Source of the DNA: Thermodesulfobacteriota bacterium
GTDB lineage: Bacteria > Desulfobacterota > BSN033 > UBA1163
DNA: 5,208 nt
Assembly: GCA_030024065.1 (NCBI GenBank)
Contig: JASEIE010000276.1
Coordinates: 1 to 5,208, forward strand
Reading direction: 5' to 3'
Shown: piece by piece, positions 4,571 to 5,208 of the stretch
How positions within the stretch are numbered: the stretch's first letter is position 1
How the letters are laid out: each line of letters begins with the position of its first letter
Position numbers and translations under genes: made by a program
The notes under the pieces: generated by a model
What the model saw: the letters and a program-made list of their open reading frames with translations, nothing else
What the model was told of the DNA's origin: nothing
Database searches by the model: none

Positions 4571-5101
4571 ATGGGAACTCTTATTCTGGGACTCATCACC
4601 GGTATCTTCTTTGGTTTCTTTCTCCAGAAGGGACAGGCATTAAGATATGATAGACAGCTCGGAATGCTCCGATTAAAAGACTTCACCATCCTTAAATTAA
4701 TGATCTCTGCCATTCTTGTCGGAATGGTCGGGATCTACTTCTTTGTGGATATGGGGTGGGGGAAGCTGAGTCTGAAGCCCACTGTCTTGGGGGCCAATAT
4801 TATCGGAGGGCTGATCTTCGGCCTGGGCTGGGGCATGCTCGGATACTGCCCGGGAACAGCCGTTGGCGCAACGGGTGAGGGAAGATGGGATGCCTTCTGG
4901 GGTGGGGTCCTTGGAATGCTGGTTGGTGCAGGAATCTTTGCCGAGGTCTATCCCTCCCTTAAGGATAGTTTTCTAAAGTGGGGAGATTATGGGAAACTGA
5001 GTATTCCTGCGCTACTTGGGATCAATCACTGGATTGTAATCGCTCTTGTCTGGGTGGGGATGGTTTCTATTTTTATGGTTATGGAGAAAAAGAAACTTTA
5101 A
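4571..5101 (+). CDS. YeeE/YedE-family membrane transporter, second half
   Basis: A 176-aa membrane protein starting at ATG 4571, one base after the TAG of the preceding gene, with a purine-rich GGGGGTGAG ribosome site just before it. An in-frame GTG at 4490 is rejected as a start because it lies inside the preceding coding sequence. Membrane helices are visible at about 2-18, 41-59, 70-92, 107-124 and 149-170. The F-G-F-F-L-Q-K-G-Q segment and G-L-G-W-G-M-L-G-Y-C-P-G-T-A motif mark the C-terminal half of YeeE/YedE transporters. Cys93 in G-Y-C-P-G-T is the second conserved thiol of the family. Single-chain YeeE proteins carry both motifs; here they are on two genes, so the pair should form one transporter. 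Substrate (thiosulfate, another sulfur compound, or selenium) is inferred from the family only. The end is basic (MEKKKL), suggesting a cytoplasmic C-terminus. Confidence 0.85.
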   Translation: MGTLILGLITGIFFGFFLQKGQALRYDRQLGMLRLKDFTILKLMISAILVGMVGIYFFVDMGWGKLSLKPTVLGANIIGGLIFGLGWGMLGYCPGTAVGATGEGRWDAFWGGVLGMLVGAGIFAEVYPSLKDSFLKWGDYGKLSIPALLGINHWIVIALVWVGMVSIFMVMEKKKL

Positions 5102-5105
5102 AAAA

Positions 5106-5149
5106 ATCGGGGCTTCCCCGATGTCAACAAACGGAGAAGCCCCTCTCCG
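5106..5149 (+). terminator. Overlapping alternative hairpins after the transporter pair
   Basis: Three pairings compete. ATCGGGG (5106-5112) pairs with CCCCGAT (5116-5122) around CTT. GGGGCTTC (5109-5116) pairs with GAAGCCCC (5136-5143). CGGAGA (5132-5137) pairs with TCTCCG (5144-5149). The first and third can coexist, while the second excludes both. It begins 5 nt after the TAA, so it is the likely 3' end of the transporter transcript. No real U-run follows, so termination strength is uncertain. Confidence 0.5.
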
Positions 5150-5178
5150 GGCCTCAAATATTTCGGATCGCTAACTGA

Positions 5179-5199
5179 TTAGCCCACGAGGGTGGCTAA
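5179..5199. repeat. Short inverted repeat near the right edge
   Basis: TTAG (5179-5182) and CCAC (5184-5187) pair with GTGG (5192-5195) and CTAA (5196-5199), leaving one bulged C and a four-base loop. No gene is associated in the remaining 9 nt. Its role is unknown; it may begin another intergenic repeat that continues outside the window. Confidence 0.4.
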
Positions 5200-5208
5200 G
5201 TAAGCGGC

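Noticed and set aside
4224..4713. Minus-strand open frames opposite the transporter genes
   Set aside because: They have no ribosome sites or recognisable motifs and overlap conserved coding sequence on the plus strand.

Overview
The window looks like a piece of a bacterial chromosome from an anaerobe. The gene content (a split ADP-forming acyl-CoA synthetase, a small nitroreductase, a YeeE/YedE transporter pair with an apparent selenocysteine codon) and the palindromic intergenic repeats would suit a Desulfobacterota-like lineage. That placement is an inference; no rRNA or marker gene is present.

Layout. Positions 1-100 hold a GC-rich GGTCTC(C/T)GACCC repeat that cuts off whatever lay there. 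Positions 98-319 (minus) hold a decayed small antitoxin of the 'putative addiction module component' type with an in-frame TAA, preceded at 371-403 by a consensus-like promoter inside a palindrome. Positions 440-2478 (minus) are a two-gene operon for the alpha and beta subunits of an ADP-forming acyl-CoA synthetase, overlapping by 7 nt, with a good promoter at 2518-2547. The 2497-2830 gap holds that promoter, a 144-bp MITE-like element with a cloverleaf-shaped core, and the nitroreductase promoter with a perfect 8+8 palindrome over its -35. The nitroreductase (2831-3454, plus) takes its stop codon from a second, inverted copy of the repeat (3451-3573). A zinc-ribbon protein (3639-3944) follows, then a long hairpin (3948-4010), then two adjacent membrane-protein genes (4048-4569 and 4571-5101) and a set of alternative hairpins (5106-5149).

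Main discovery. The first transporter gene seems to end at a TGA at 4444-4446, but the same frame continues for 40 codons with unmistakable YeeE/YedE sequence. The TGA falls on the conserved Cys of the family's G-C-T-S-G-H-G motif, so the product reads G-Sec-P-S-G-H-G. A hairpin with a GUU apical loop begins 17 nt after the TGA, and a longer outer helix can form around it, in the place expected of a bacterial SECIS element. The full product would be 173 residues, ending one base before the partner gene, which keeps the other family Cys (G-Y-C-P-G-T). The pair would be a split thiosulfate- or selenium/sulfur-type transporter with Sec in one half and Cys in the other. A simple nonsense mutation is the main alternative.

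Working together. acdA/acdB would conserve energy from acyl-CoA as ATP in the cytoplasm. The nitroreductase is a cytoplasmic flavoenzyme of unknown substrate. The zinc-ribbon gene and transporter pair lie on the same strand but are separated by a hairpin, so co-transcription is uncertain.
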